A stretch of 64,000 nucleotides of DNA, from NCBI GenBank assembly GCA_030148725.1, contig JASBSU010000022.1, positions 1 to 64,000 on the forward strand. The letters run 5' to 3'. The notes beneath the pieces were generated by a model that was not told the DNA's origin, did not search any database, and saw only the letters and a program-made list of their open reading frames with translations. The stretch comes from Hyphomicrobium sp. (GTDB taxonomy: Bacteria > Pseudomonadota > Alphaproteobacteria > Rhizobiales > Hyphomicrobiaceae). The translations under genes were made by a program, and so were the position numbers. Below, in pieces: positions 1 to 9,527 of this stretch. Every line of letters begins with the position of its first letter. Position 1 is the first letter of the stretch.

Positions 1-1
1 T

Positions 2-77
<76 letters not shown>

Positions 78-217
78 GACCGTTGGGAATTCGAGGGCGT
101 CTGGCGCCCCCGAACGAGTTGGCCTCTCTAGTGCCTTCCCCGCAAAACTGCAAGGGCGAAATTGGCGCTGCGCGAGCGGGCGCTCTAGAGCTCGACGTCA
201 ATCGTCACGACGAGGAA

Positions 218-577
218 TTACGGCTCCTCTTCGCCCTCGACCGGGCCGCCGACGATGTCGGAAACGTTGCCGTCGTCCTCTTCCTCTTCGAGGAAGGTCT
301 CGTCGGCGTCATCGGTGGCCGCCTCTGCGTCATCGGCCTCGACATCCGCCAGCGCGTCCTCGGCCTCGGGCTCGACTGCCTCGGCCTCGAACTCAGGCTT
401 CTTCACCTTGCGCGGGACCTTCTCCTCGGCAGCGATCGGCACGGGCGAATGCGCGATCGCGTACTTCGAACCGCAGATCGGGCAGATGATCGGATTGCGC
501 ATGAGGTCGTAGAAGCGGGCACCGCAATCGCCGTTTTGGCAGGTGCGCTTTGTCCCGCGGTCTTTATTGGTCGCCAT
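218..577 (-). CDS. FYDLN acid domain protein (TIGR02300 family)
   Basis: A 119-residue protein. Its N-terminal half carries a small zinc-ribbon-like region (TCQNGDCGARFYDLMRNP followed by ICPICGS, so two CxxC-type pairs). The FYDL signature and the very acidic, low-complexity C-terminal half (runs of E, D and A) define the alphaproteobacterial FYDLN-acid family, whose function is unknown. The ATG at 577 is preceded by AAGG at a reasonable distance. It is divergent from aroA, and this tRNA-Ala/FYDLN/aroA order is familiar in Hyphomicrobiales genomes. The identification is confident; no biochemical role should be inferred. Confidence 0.9.
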   Translation of the reverse strand: MATNKDRGTKRTCQNGDCGARFYDLMRNPIICPICGSKYAIAHSPVPIAAEEKVPRKVKKPEFEAEAVEPEAEDALADVEADDAEAATDDADETFLEEEEDDGNVSDIVGGPVEGEEEP

Positions 578-762
578 AGAGCCAACCTTGCTTCGTCAAT
601 AAGGGGATTTGGCGCGGCATGCCACATGGCCCGGGGCTTGTCAAAAACAAACCTGAGCGGCGCGGCGTGGCGTTGACACGGAGACGGCCCGTCGGCTCTA
701 TCGCACGCGCATCAGCGGCCTTAAATGCCCGCCAAATCTGCCAGCTGAGGAGTTTTCCCGAC

Positions 763-2112
763 TTGTCCGCCGACACCGTCAATGCCACTAGGCCACTGGC
801 CGCGCTCACTTCCGGCCCGCTTCAGGGGCGCGTCCGCGTACCGGGGGACAAGTCCATATCCCACCGCGCCCTGATGTTTGGCGCGCTATCGACGGGCACG
901 ACGCGCCTCAAAGGGCTGCTCGAGGCAGAAGACGTCATCAATACCGCGAAGGCGCTGACGGCGCTCGGAGCGCCGATCGAGAAGATCGGATCCGAATGGC
1001 ACGTCAAAGGGCGCGGGGTCGGCGGATTGCGCCAGCCTGACGGGCCGCTCGATTTCGGCAACTCGGGAACCGGCACGCGGCTGATGCTCGGGATCATCGC
1101 CGGACACGATATGACGGTCGAACTCACGGGCGATGCTTCGCTCAGCCGGCGCCCGATGGGACGCGTGCTCACGCCGCTTCAAAAGATGGGGCTCGAGATC
1201 GAGGGCGCGCGCGATCGCCTGCCGCTCGTGGCTCGCGGATCGGCGAGCCTTGTTCCGATCGTCTACGAACTGCCTGTTCCTTCGGCGCAGGTGAAGAGCG
1301 CGGTGCTGCTTGCGGGTTTGCATGCCGCAGGCGAGACGAGCGTGATCGAGAGCGAAGCGACGCGCGATCATACCGAGCGCATGCTGCGCCATTTCGGCGC
1401 CGAGGTTCGCGTCGCGGCGGAGGGTGGCAAGACGCGTATCACGGTTGTGGGTGACGCAGAGCTCACCGGATGCGATGTCGTGGTGCCTGCCGATCCGAGC
1501 TCGGCGGCGTTCATTGCTGCCGCAGCAGCGCTGGTGCCGGGATCGGATGTTACCGTCGAAGGCGTTCTTATCAATCCGACGCGCATCGGCTTCTATGAAG
1601 TGCTGCGCGAGATGGGGTGCGAAGTCGATTTCCTCGATGCGCGCGATGAAGGCGGCGAACCGGTCGCCGATATCCGTGTGCGCCATGCCCCGCTGAAGGG
1701 TGTGCACGTCGCGGCTCACCGCGCACCGAGCATGATCGATGAATACCCAATCCTCGCGGTCGTATCGGCGTTTGCTGCCGGCGAAACGCGCATGGACGGT
1801 CTCGCTGAGCTGAAGGTGAAGGAGAGCGACAGGCTGGCCGCTACGGTTGCCGGGCTGCACGCCAATGGCGTCGATGCGAAGGCTGATGGAGATACGCTGT
1901 TCGTCAACGGCGGGCGGCAGGTGCGCGGTGGCGGCACGGTCGCGACGCATCTCGATCACCGCATCGCCATGTCGTTCCTCACGATGGGGCTGGCCAGCCA
2001 AGAGCCCGTGACCGTCGATGATACATCGATGGTGGCGACGAGCTTTCCGGAATTCCTGTCGCTGATGCAGAGCCTCGGGGCTCGCTTCGGCACCAGCGCG
2101 GGACAGGCATGA
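763..2112 (+). CDS. aroA: 3-phosphoshikimate 1-carboxyvinyltransferase (EPSP synthase), class II
   Basis: Joins shikimate-3-phosphate and phosphoenolpyruvate to make EPSP, the sixth step of the shikimate pathway. I chose the TTG at 763 because a GAGGAG Shine-Dalgarno lies about 10 nt upstream and the protein then begins shortly before the conserved GDKSISHR (residues 28-35), giving 449 residues, close to the usual 440-455. Reading back to an ATG at 619 adds about 48 residues without family character. Class II landmarks are present: GDKSISHR, SAQVKSA, RDHTE and NPTR. The loop at residues 99-105 reads GNSGTGT. The last four bases overlap the cmk start (ATGA), so aroA and cmk are translationally coupled. 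Confidence 0.96.
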   Translation: MSADTVNATRPLAALTSGPLQGRVRVPGDKSISHRALMFGALSTGTTRLKGLLEAEDVINTAKALTALGAPIEKIGSEWHVKGRGVGGLRQPDGPLDFGNSGTGTRLMLGIIAGHDMTVELTGDASLSRRPMGRVLTPLQKMGLEIEGARDRLPLVARGSASLVPIVYELPVPSAQVKSAVLLAGLHAAGETSVIESEATRDHTERMLRHFGAEVRVAAEGGKTRITVVGDAELTGCDVVVPADPSSAAFIAAAAALVPGSDVTVEGVLINPTRIGFYEVLREMGCEVDFLDARDEGGEPVADIRVRHAPLKGVHVAAHRAPSMIDEYPILAVVSAFAAGETRMDGLAELKVKESDRLAATVAGLHANGVDAKADGDTLFVNGGRQVRGGGTVATHLDHRIAMSFLTMGLASQEPVTVDDTSMVATSFPEFLSLMQSLGARFGTSAGQA

Positions 2113-2738
2113 TGATCATTGCCATCGATGGTCCGGCGGCGTCCGGCAAGGGGACGCTCGCCAAACGCATCGCCGACCTGTGGGGGCTGCCGTGCCTCGA
2201 TACGGGCCTCTTGTACCGGGCCGTCGCGCGGAATGTCGGTGCGCGCGGATTCAAGCTGAACGATGTGTGGGCAGCGCTCGCGGCGGCGCGCAGCCTCGAT
2301 CCGTCCGAGCTTTGCGATCCGGCACTGCGGGGCCCGAAGGCCGGCGACGGGGCTTCGATCGTAGCCCGCATCCCGGAGGTTCGGGCGGCCCTGCTGGCCT
2401 ACCAGCGGGCATTCGCCGGTCAGCCGGGCGGGGCGGTTCTCGATGGCCGGGATATCGGGACGGTAGTTTGCCCGGCCGCCGATGCCAAAATTTATGTCAC
2501 CGCTAGGCCGGATGTGCGCGCCAAGCGCCGATACAACGAATATATCGCTCGTTCAGAGCCCGTAACCTATGAGGTCATCCTGCACGACATCCTGAAACGT
2601 GACGAACGCGACGCCTCGCGCGAAAGTGCGCCGATGCGGCCGGCGCAAGACGCGTGCTTGCTCGACACCTCCGACTTGGATATAGAGGCCGCATTCGACG
2701 CTGCTGTCGGATTGATCAAGAGGAAGATCGGCCAATAG
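2109..2738 (+). CDS. cmk: Cytidylate (CMP/dCMP) kinase
   Basis: Phosphorylates CMP and dCMP to the diphosphates with ATP. The 209-residue protein opens with MMIIAIDGPAASGKGT, a P-loop at residues 8-16, and later has the family's LDGRDIGTVV and AKRRYNE blocks. The ATG at 2109 overlaps the aroA stop; a second ATG follows immediately at 2112 and could equally be used. aroA-cmk-rpsA is a widely conserved order linking aromatic synthesis, nucleotide supply and ribosomal protein S1. A 189-bp gap separates it from rpsA and probably holds the rpsA leader. Confidence 0.96.
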   Translation: MMIIAIDGPAASGKGTLAKRIADLWGLPCLDTGLLYRAVARNVGARGFKLNDVWAALAAARSLDPSELCDPALRGPKAGDGASIVARIPEVRAALLAYQRAFAGQPGGAVLDGRDIGTVVCPAADAKIYVTARPDVRAKRRYNEYIARSEPVTYEVILHDILKRDERDASRESAPMRPAQDACLLDTSDLDIEAAFDAAVGLIKRKIGQ

Positions 2739-2927
2739 GGGCCCGAAACGGGTACCCAATTCTTGTTGGCAGGGCAGTAGGCCCATCACAGCGGCTCAGG
2801 AAACTCAACACACCGCCGGCAGGAGACTGTCCGCCCACGTGCGATCGTGGCTGGGGCTTCGCCGCAATCCGCAATCCATGGGCCGCTCGCCGGCCCGCGA
2901 CAACGATTTGAGGAGCACTGGAAGTAT

Positions 2928-4649
2928 ATGCCCGATACCGGCCTATCCAAAGAGTTCACCCCGACGCGCGATGAATTCGCCGCGCTGCTCGCCGAGAGCC
3001 TTGCGAAAGAGGACCTGTTCGAAGGCAGTGTCGTCAAAGGCAAGATCGTCGGCATCGAGAAGGACCTCGCCGTCATCGACGTCGGCCTGAAGACCGAAGG
3101 CCGCGTGGCGCTGCGCGAGTTCGCGGTTGGCGGCAAGGCCGACCTGAAGATCGGCGATGAGGTCGAAGTTTACCTGGAGCGCGTCGAGAACGCGCTCGGT
3201 GAGGCTGTCTTGTCGCGCGACAAGGCTCGCCGCGAGGAGAGCTGGACCCGTCTCGAGAAGCAGTTCGAGAAGGGCGAGAAGGTGACGGGCGTCATCTTCA
3301 ACAAGGTCAAGGGCGGCTTCACGGTCGACCTCGACGGCGCCGTGGCGTTCCTGCCCGGCTCGCAGGTCGACATCCGTCCGGTGCGCGACATCGGTCCGCT
3401 GATGCATCAGCCGCAGCAGTTCCAGATCCTCAAGATGGATCGCCGTCGCGGCAACATCGTCGTGTCGCGCCGCTCGGTGCTGGAAGAGACGCGTGCAGAG
3501 CAGCGCGCCGACATCGTGGCTCGCCTCGAGGAAGGCCAGGTCATCGACGGTCTGGTCAAGAACATCACCGATTACGGTGCGTTCATCGACCTCGGCGGCA
3601 TCGACGGCCTGTTGCATGTCACCGACATGGCCTGGCGCCGCGTCAATCATCCTTCCGAGATTCTCAACGTCGGCGACACGGTGAAGGTGCAGATCATCCG
3701 CATCAACCCCGAGACGCAGCGCATCTCGCTCGGCATGAAGCAGCTGCAGTCGGATCCGTGGCAGTCGATCGAGGCGAAGTACCCGGTTGGCGCACGCGTC
3801 AAGGGCACTGTGACCAACATCGCCGACTACGGTGCGTTCGTTGAGCTGGAGCCGGGCGTCGAAGGCCTCATCCACGTTTCGGAGATGAGCTGGACGAAGA
3901 AGAACATCCACCCAGGCAAGATCGTCTCCACCAGCCAGCAGGTCGAAGTGCAGGTGCTTGAGGTCGACGCCAACAAGCGCCGCATCTCGCTGGGCCTCAA
4001 GCAGACCCAGGACAATCCGTGGGAGTCGTTCCTCGCCGTGCATCCGAAGGGTTCGGAGGTCGAGGGACCGATCCGCAACATCACCGAGTTCGGTCTGTTC
4101 ATTGGCCTCGATGGCGGTGTGGACGGCATGGTCCATCTGTCGGACCTCGACTGGTCGAAGCCCGGCGACGAGGTGATCAAGGACTACAAGAAGGGCGACA
4201 CCGTCAAAGCGATCGTGCTCGACGTGGACAGCTCGAAGGAGCGCATCTCGCTGGGCATCAAGCAGCTCGGCGGCGATCCGATCGACTCGCTGGCGAAGTA
4301 CAAGAAGGGCGACACCGTCACCTGCAACGTCATTGCTGTTCAGGAGAACGGCATCGAGGTGAAGACCGCCGATGGCGAGCTGACGGCGTTCATCAAGCGC
4401 TCCGACCTGTCCCGCGACCGCTCCGAGCAGCGTCCTGAGCGCTTCAACGTCGGCGACAAGGTCGATGCGTTCGTCATCTCTGCCGACAAGGCCGCACGCC
4501 GTCTGGCGCTGTCGATCAAGGCGCTCGAGATCGCCGAAGAGAAGCAGGCCGTGGCGCAGTACGGTTCGTCCGACTCGGGTGCTTCGCTGGGCGACATCTT
4601 CAAGGCCGCCATCCGCAAGCGCGATGAAGGCGAGGACGACAAGGAGTAA
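2928..4649 (+). CDS. rpsA: 30S ribosomal protein S1
   Basis: Binds mRNA leaders and brings them to the 30S subunit. The reading frame is open from 2847, but the ATG at 2928 has AGGAG at 2911-2915 and gives the usual N-terminus, for 573 residues. Six S1 (OB-fold) repeats are visible, starting near residues 29, 117, 203, 288, 375 and 460. Repeats 3-5 share the DYGAF/EFGLF type core, while repeats 1 and 2 are divergent, as in other S1 proteins that dock on the ribosome. A GC-rich hairpin follows the stop. Confidence 0.97.
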   Translation: MPDTGLSKEFTPTRDEFAALLAESLAKEDLFEGSVVKGKIVGIEKDLAVIDVGLKTEGRVALREFAVGGKADLKIGDEVEVYLERVENALGEAVLSRDKARREESWTRLEKQFEKGEKVTGVIFNKVKGGFTVDLDGAVAFLPGSQVDIRPVRDIGPLMHQPQQFQILKMDRRRGNIVVSRRSVLEETRAEQRADIVARLEEGQVIDGLVKNITDYGAFIDLGGIDGLLHVTDMAWRRVNHPSEILNVGDTVKVQIIRINPETQRISLGMKQLQSDPWQSIEAKYPVGARVKGTVTNIADYGAFVELEPGVEGLIHVSEMSWTKKNIHPGKIVSTSQQVEVQVLEVDANKRRISLGLKQTQDNPWESFLAVHPKGSEVEGPIRNITEFGLFIGLDGGVDGMVHLSDLDWSKPGDEVIKDYKKGDTVKAIVLDVDSSKERISLGIKQLGGDPIDSLAKYKKGDTVTCNVIAVQENGIEVKTADGELTAFIKRSDLSRDRSEQRPERFNVGDKVDAFVISADKAARRLALSIKALEIAEEKQAVAQYGSSDSGASLGDIFKAAIRKRDEGEDDKE

Positions 4650-4682
4650 GCCAGCCAGAAGGCTGGTGGTTACAACAACTCA

Positions 4683-4712
4683 AGCGCGGCGGGGGGCAAC
4701 TCCCGCCGCGCT
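4683..4712 (+). terminator. Strong hairpin after rpsA
   Basis: AGCGCGGCGGG pairs perfectly with CCCGCCGCGCT (11 bp, 8-nt loop). There is no clear T run afterwards, so it may slow polymerase or stabilise the rpsA mRNA end rather than act as a classic intrinsic terminator. It lies about 115 bp before sppA. Confidence 0.6.
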
Positions 4713-4827
4713 AGTATATTGGCAAGGCTGTCGGTGCCGCTTGTCTTGTCGGCAACCAATTCCTTGCCTAACGTCGCGGCGCCCGGACCCACGCAGTGGG
4801 ACGCCGAGCTGAGGTCGGAGCTTTTGA

Positions 4828-5787
4828 ATGACTGCTGAGATCGACACCGTGCTCGAGAGACGCCGTATCCGGCGTCGTCTGACCGTCTGGCGCTCTTTGG
4901 CCATTGCTGCGGGCGTCATCGCATTGTTCGCGCTCGGCACCAGCAGCCAGGACTGGTCCGGCATCGGGTCGAAGCAGATCGCGCGCGTTTCGATTTCAGG
5001 AACGATCACCGAGGACCGCGATCAGCTCGAGCTCCTGAAGAAGATTGCCGATTCCGACAGGGCTGCGGCACTGTTGGTGTACGTCAACAGCCCGGGTGGC
5101 ACGACGACGGGCGGCGAGGCGCTGTTCGCCGCGCTGCGCGAGGTGGCCAAGAAGAAGCCGGTCGTCGCGCAGTTCGGTACCGTTGCGGCGTCGGCCGGCT
5201 ACATCGTGGGGCTGGGCGCGGACCATATCGTGACACGCCAGAATACGATCACGGGTTCGGTCGGCGTGCTCATCCAGTGGCCCGAAGTCAGTCAGATGCT
5301 CGACAAGATCGGCATCAAATTCAACGAGATAAAGAGTGGCGACCTTAAGGCGGTGCCGTCTCCCTTCGAGCCGCTCAACGCGGAAGGCCAGAAGGTTACG
5401 CAGTCGATGATCGATGAGGGATTTCGCTGGTTCCTCGGCCTCGTGGAGCAGCGTCGAGGCATCAAGGCGGATGAGATCCCTGGGCTCAAGCAGGGCCGTG
5501 TCTTCACCGGACGCGAGGCGGTTGCGCTGAAGCTCGCCGACTCCATCGGCGGCGAGGAAGAGGCCGTCGCATGGCTGCAGAAGGAGCGAAAGGTCGATAC
5601 GAGCCTCAAGGTCGTCGAGTGGAAGACGCAGGCGGCGAGCTCATTTGGGCTCTTCAGTTCGCTCGGGTCCGCGGCAGCGAGCTTTTTCAACCACACCTAT
5701 TTGGGACAAATGCTGGCACGGGACCCTTCGGTAGCGGGTCTTGGCCTTGACGGGTTCATTTCCGTTTGGCACCCTTCGGAAAAGTAA
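4828..5787 (+). CDS. sppA: Signal peptide peptidase SppA-type serine protease (S49)
   Basis: A short-form SppA of 319 residues, anchored by one membrane helix (about residues 19-38) after a very basic N-terminus, with the protease domain outside the membrane. The Ser-Lys dyad is visible: Ser122 in TVAASAGY and Lys174 in SGDLKAVPSP. VNSPGG at residues 86-91 is the usual substrate-strand motif. The family degrades signal peptides left after secretion. The ATG follows a GGTCGGAG Shine-Dalgarno. It sits between rpsA and ihfB, as in many relatives, although the three probably do not form one tight transcript. Confidence 0.93.
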   Translation: MTAEIDTVLERRRIRRRLTVWRSLAIAAGVIALFALGTSSQDWSGIGSKQIARVSISGTITEDRDQLELLKKIADSDRAAALLVYVNSPGGTTTGGEALFAALREVAKKKPVVAQFGTVAASAGYIVGLGADHIVTRQNTITGSVGVLIQWPEVSQMLDKIGIKFNEIKSGDLKAVPSPFEPLNAEGQKVTQSMIDEGFRWFLGLVEQRRGIKADEIPGLKQGRVFTGREAVALKLADSIGGEEEAVAWLQKERKVDTSLKVVEWKTQAASSFGLFSSLGSAAASFFNHTYLGQMLARDPSVAGLGLDGFISVWHPSEK

Positions 5788-5818
5788 TAAATTACAGTAA
5801 TTTGCGGGCGGGACGCGG

Positions 5819-6112
5819 ATGATAAAGTCAGAGTTGATACATCGAATTGCCAGCACGAACCCTCATCTTTACCATCGCGACGTCGAGCGGATCGTGAAAG
5901 TTGTGTTCGACGAGATCGTTGATGCATTGTCACGCGGCGACCGGGTCGAGCTGCGCGGTTTCGGCGCCTTCACCGTCAAACATCGCGCGGCGCGCCAGGG
6001 TCGGAACCCGCGCACCGGCAAGTCGGTTTCGGTGGCAGAGAAATTCGTGCCGTTCTTCAAGACCGGTAAAGAGCTGCGCGATAGGCTGAACAACGGCAAA
6101 GAAAGCCACTAG
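5819..6112 (+). CDS. ihfB: Integration host factor subunit beta
   Basis: A 97-residue DNA-bending protein of the HU/IHF family, expected to pair with IHF-alpha. It has the IHF-beta start [11 protein letters not shown], the core [14 protein letters not shown] and the intercalating-arm sequence GRNPRTG with the proline that wedges into the minor groove. Length is typical (94-100). The rpsA-sppA-ihfB-lapA order mirrors rpsA-ihfB neighbourhoods in other proteobacteria, which supports the beta rather than the alpha assignment. Confidence 0.95.
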   Translation: MIKSELIHRIASTNPHLYHRDVERIVKVVFDEIVDALSRGDRVELRGFGAFTVKHRAARQGRNPRTGKSVSVAEKFVPFFKTGKELRDRLNNGKESH

Positions 6113-6130
6113 CAACTCGAGGCGTGCATC

Positions 6131-6493
6131 GTGCTGAGGCGGATCGTCTGGCTGCTCATCGCAATCCCCGCCGGGCTTTTGCTCGTTACGCTTGCCGTTG
6201 CCAATCGCCATGAGGTTCGTCTGGTGCTGGATCCGTTCCGGCCCGAGAACCCGGCGATCTCGCTCGCGATGCCGCTCTACGCCTACATCTTCATCGCGCT
6301 GGTCGCCGGCGTGCTGCTCGGCGGCACGGCGACGTGGCTGAGCCAGGCGCGATGGCGCCGGGGTGCCCGTGAGCAGGGGCGCGCGGCAGCCCGATGGCAT
6401 GCCGAGGCTGATCGCCTGACGCGCGAGCGCGATGCCGCCGCAGCAACCAAAACCGCGAGCAATCGTCCGCGGCTTGCAGCGACCGGCTCCTAA
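6131..6493 (+). CDS. LapA-like (DUF1049) inner-membrane protein
   Basis: A 120-residue protein with two hydrophobic segments (about residues 4-22 and 48-72) flanking the short loop NRHEVRLVLDPFRPENP, the typical LapA/DUF1049 layout. In Escherichia coli LapA works with LapB in controlling lipopolysaccharide synthesis; that role is only inferred here. The C-terminal third is basic and helical (RARWRRG..., then RLTRERDAAAA) and probably cytoplasmic. It starts with GTG 18 bp after ihfB, so the two are likely cotranscribed. No lapB is visible next to it. Confidence 0.8.
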   Translation: MLRRIVWLLIAIPAGLLLVTLAVANRHEVRLVLDPFRPENPAISLAMPLYAYIFIALVAGVLLGGTATWLSQARWRRGAREQGRAAARWHAEADRLTRERDAAAATKTASNRPRLAATGS

Positions 6494-6594
6494 AGCGAAC
6501 TTGCCCGTCCGGCGCGTCGTCATCGGTCGCATCATGGATGCGGTCGGTGCCAATCTTCATTCAAAAAACGCGAGGCGGCTCGTCCGCTCAATCC

Positions 6595-7287
6595 ATGACA
6601 ACCGAAGTCAAAATCTGCGGGCTGCGTGACGACACCGCGCTTCAGGCTGCACTGGATGCGGGGGCCGACTATGTGGGCTTCGTGTTCTTCGCGCGCAGTC
6701 CGCGCAACGTCACCCCGGCTGTGGCACGCGGTCTCGCCGAAAAAGCGCGCGGGCATGCGAAGGTCGTGGCGCTGCTGGTCGATCCGGACGATGCGCTGAT
6801 CGAGGACGTCGTTACCGCCGTCGATCCCGACATCATCCAGTTGCACGGCGCAGAGACGCCCGAGCGGGTCCGGGAGATTGCAGGTCGCTTCGGCCGCCCG
6901 ATCATGAAAGCTGTCGCGGTGACCGACGCTGCCGATGTCGAAGCGGCGCTTGCCTACGCGGGAGCGGCCGACCGCATCCTGTTCGACGCCAAGGCTCTGC
7001 CCTCAGAAGGCAGTGCGCTGCCCGGCGGCAACGGCGTCGCGTTCGACTGGCGGGCCCTTGCCGGCGTCAATGGACGTATCGATTTCATGCTGGCGGGCGG
7101 TTTGAACCCCGGGAACGTCGCCGAGGCGGTGCGATTGACCGGAGCCCGCGCCGTTGACGTTTCGTCCGGGGTGGAAACCAAGCCGGGCGAGAAGGATGCC
7201 GATCTCATCCGCCGCTTTATCAGTGCGGCAAAGACGGCTAAGCAGACCCCTGAACGGCGGCCCTCTTCGGGCGCAAAGGATCAGTAA
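6595..7287 (+). CDS. trpF: Phosphoribosylanthranilate isomerase
   Basis: Catalyses the Amadori rearrangement of PRA to CdRP in tryptophan synthesis. The ATG at 6595 gives [10 protein letters not shown], where the conserved VKICGL carries the catalytic cysteine, and a 230-residue protein. The frame runs open to 6538, but those residues look unlike the family. The phosphate-binding GGLNPGN and the DVSSGVE motif are present near the C-terminus. The stop overlaps the trpB start by one base (TAATG), a coupled trpF-trpB-trpA operon. No attenuator or leader peptide is evident upstream. Confidence 0.95.
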   Translation: MTTEVKICGLRDDTALQAALDAGADYVGFVFFARSPRNVTPAVARGLAEKARGHAKVVALLVDPDDALIEDVVTAVDPDIIQLHGAETPERVREIAGRFGRPIMKAVAVTDAADVEAALAYAGAADRILFDAKALPSEGSALPGGNGVAFDWRALAGVNGRIDFMLAGGLNPGNVAEAVRLTGARAVDVSSGVETKPGEKDADLIRRFISAAKTAKQTPERRPSSGAKDQ

Positions 7288-8528
7288 TGGCGACGTCCAG
7301 CGATAAATCCAAAGACGCCAAACTCAACACGTTCCGCGGCGGGCCCGATGAACGCGGGCACTTCGGCATTTTCGGCGGCCGCTTTGTCGCCGAAACGCTG
7401 ATGCCGCTGATCCTCGATCTGGAGAAGGCGTACAACGAGGCGAAGGCCGATCCGGCGTTCAAGGCGCAGCTCGATTACCTCAACACGTACTACTCCGGAC
7501 GTCCGAGCCCCCTGTATTTCGCCGAGCGTCTCACCGAGCACCTCGGCGGCGCGAAGATCTACCTGAAGCGCGACGAGCTCAATCACACCGGCAGTCACAA
7601 GATCAACAACTGCCTCGGCCAGATCCTGCTCGCCAAGCGCATGGGCAAGACGCGCATCATCGCCGAGACCGGTGCGGGCCAGCACGGTGTCGCGGTGGCG
7701 ACGGTCTGTGCGCGCTTCGGCCTGCCGTGCGAGATTTTCATGGGCGCCACGGACGTGCAGCGCCAGAAGCCGAACGTCGCCCGCATGCATATGCTGAAGG
7801 CGAAGGTGAACCCGGTGACGAGCGGCGCCGGGACGCTGAAGGACGCCATGAACGAGGCGCTGCGCGATTGGGTCACCAACGTGCACGATACCTATTACAT
7901 CATCGGCACGGCCGCAGGACCGCATCCCTATCCGGAGCTGGTGCGGGATTTCCAATCGATCATCGGCAAAGAAGTGCGCGAGCAGATGCAGGCCGCCGAA
8001 GGGCGCCTGCCCGATACGCTGGTTGCGTGCATCGGTGGCGGCTCGAATGCGATCGGGCTGTTTCACCCGTTCCTCGATGACGAGAGCGTGAAGATCTACG
8101 GCGTCGAAGCCGGCGGCCACGGGATCGATGTCGAGAACGGGCACGCGGCGTCGATGACCGGCGGTCGTCCGGGCGTTCTGCATGGCAATCGCACCTATCT
8201 GCTGCAGGATGCCGAAGGGCAGATCCTCGAAGGGCATTCGATCTCGGCGGGCCTCGATTACCCCGGTGTTGGGCCGGAGCACTCGTGGCTGCGCGATACC
8301 GGCCGAGTGACCTACGTGCCGGCGACGGATAAGGAAGCACTCGACGCATTCCAGCTCTGCGCGCAGCTCGAGGGCATCATCCCGGCGCTTGAGCCGGCGC
8401 ACGCGCTGGCGTTCGTGACGAAGCTCGCACCGACGCTGCCGAAGGACAATCTCCTCGTCATGAACATGTGCGGCCGCGGCGACAAAGACGTGTTCGCGGT
8501 CGCCGGCTACCTCGGCATGGACATCTGA
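7287..8528 (+). CDS. trpB: Tryptophan synthase beta chain
   Basis: PLP enzyme that condenses indole with serine to give tryptophan, working as an alpha2-beta2 complex with TrpA. The 413-residue protein has the PLP lysine Lys105 in [10 protein letters not shown], the catalytic GAGQHGVA loop and the GGGSNAIG phosphate-binding loop. Length and sequence match TrpB1 rather than the indole-salvage TrpB2 group. It overlaps trpF by one base and lies 5 bp before trpA. Confidence 0.98.
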   Translation: MATSSDKSKDAKLNTFRGGPDERGHFGIFGGRFVAETLMPLILDLEKAYNEAKADPAFKAQLDYLNTYYSGRPSPLYFAERLTEHLGGAKIYLKRDELNHTGSHKINNCLGQILLAKRMGKTRIIAETGAGQHGVAVATVCARFGLPCEIFMGATDVQRQKPNVARMHMLKAKVNPVTSGAGTLKDAMNEALRDWVTNVHDTYYIIGTAAGPHPYPELVRDFQSIIGKEVREQMQAAEGRLPDTLVACIGGGSNAIGLFHPFLDDESVKIYGVEAGGHGIDVENGHAASMTGGRPGVLHGNRTYLLQDAEGQILEGHSISAGLDYPGVGPEHSWLRDTGRVTYVPATDKEALDAFQLCAQLEGIIPALEPAHALAFVTKLAPTLPKDNLLVMNMCGRGDKDVFAVAGYLGMDI

Positions 8529-8533
8529 AACAT

Positions 8534-9361
8534 ATGACCAAAGAGACGCGCATCGACCGCCGCTTCGCGAAGCTGAAGCGTGAGGGGCGCAAGGGCCTCG
8601 TCACCTTCATCACAGCCGGCGATCCCGACCTCGAAACGTCGAAGAAGCTGCTGCTCGGCTTGCCGAAAGCCGGTGCCGATGTGATCGAGCTCGGGATGCC
8701 GTTTTCCGATCCGATGGCCGACGGGCCCGCGATCCAGGCGTCTTCGCTGAGAGCCCTCAAGGCTGGACAAAAGATGCGCGACACGCTCGCGATGGTCGCG
8801 GAGTTCCGCAAGCAGGACGACGACACCCCCATCGTGCTGATGGGGTATTACAACCCGATCTACGTCTATCCGAATGCACAGTTCATCACCGATGCTGTGG
8901 CGGCTGGCGTCGATGGCCTGATCGTCGTCGATCTGCCGCCCGAGGCGGACGATGAGCTGTGCGTGCCCGCGACGGCGGCGGGGCTCAACTTCATCCGCCT
9001 GACGACGCCGACCACCGACAGCAAGCGGTTGCCGGCGGTGCTCTCCAATACGTCAGGGTTCCTCTATTACGTTTCGATCACCGGCATCACCGGTACCGCA
9101 GCGCCCGACGTTAACAATGTTCAAAAACACGTTCAGCGCATCAAAGCGGCGACGACGCTTCCCGTGGCGGTCGGTTTCGGCGTAAAAACCCCCGACCAAG
9201 CAAAGGCCCTCGGGCAGGTCGCTGATGCGGTGGTGGTTGGATCGGCCTTGGTCGGCGCGCTCGAAAAGAGCCTCGATTCGGACGGCCGCTCCACTAGCAA
9301 GACGGTCCCGGCTGTCCTAGATTTGGTTGGCTCTTTGGCGGCCGCGTTGCGCGCTGCCTGA
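8534..9361 (+). CDS. trpA: Tryptophan synthase alpha chain
   Basis: Cleaves indole-3-glycerol phosphate to indole, which passes through a tunnel to TrpB. The ATG at 8534 gives [11 protein letters not shown] and 275 residues; the frame is open to 8468 but that part lies inside trpB. The catalytic acids correspond to Glu52 (ELGMPFSDP) and Asp63 (MADGPAIQ). The GFGVKTP phosphate loop is present. It is the last gene of the trp operon, followed by 166 bp without a gene before accD. Confidence 0.97.
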   Translation: MTKETRIDRRFAKLKREGRKGLVTFITAGDPDLETSKKLLLGLPKAGADVIELGMPFSDPMADGPAIQASSLRALKAGQKMRDTLAMVAEFRKQDDDTPIVLMGYYNPIYVYPNAQFITDAVAAGVDGLIVVDLPPEADDELCVPATAAGLNFIRLTTPTTDSKRLPAVLSNTSGFLYYVSITGITGTAAPDVNNVQKHVQRIKAATTLPVAVGFGVKTPDQAKALGQVADAVVVGSALVGALEKSLDSDGRSTSKTVPAVLDLVGSLAAALRAA

Positions 9362-9527
9362 GCCGAGCCGAAGCTGCCGGTTAACTGCTTTTATTGCCGC
9401 AGTGCAGTGCAAAGCCTATAAGCGCCATAATTAGAAGGGTATTGCAGCCTGCCGTGTAGGCTGAAGCCCTTGAAAAACAAGGCAGACACCGCCGCGATAG
9501 TCCGGCCATGGCGAGAGGCCAAAGAGC

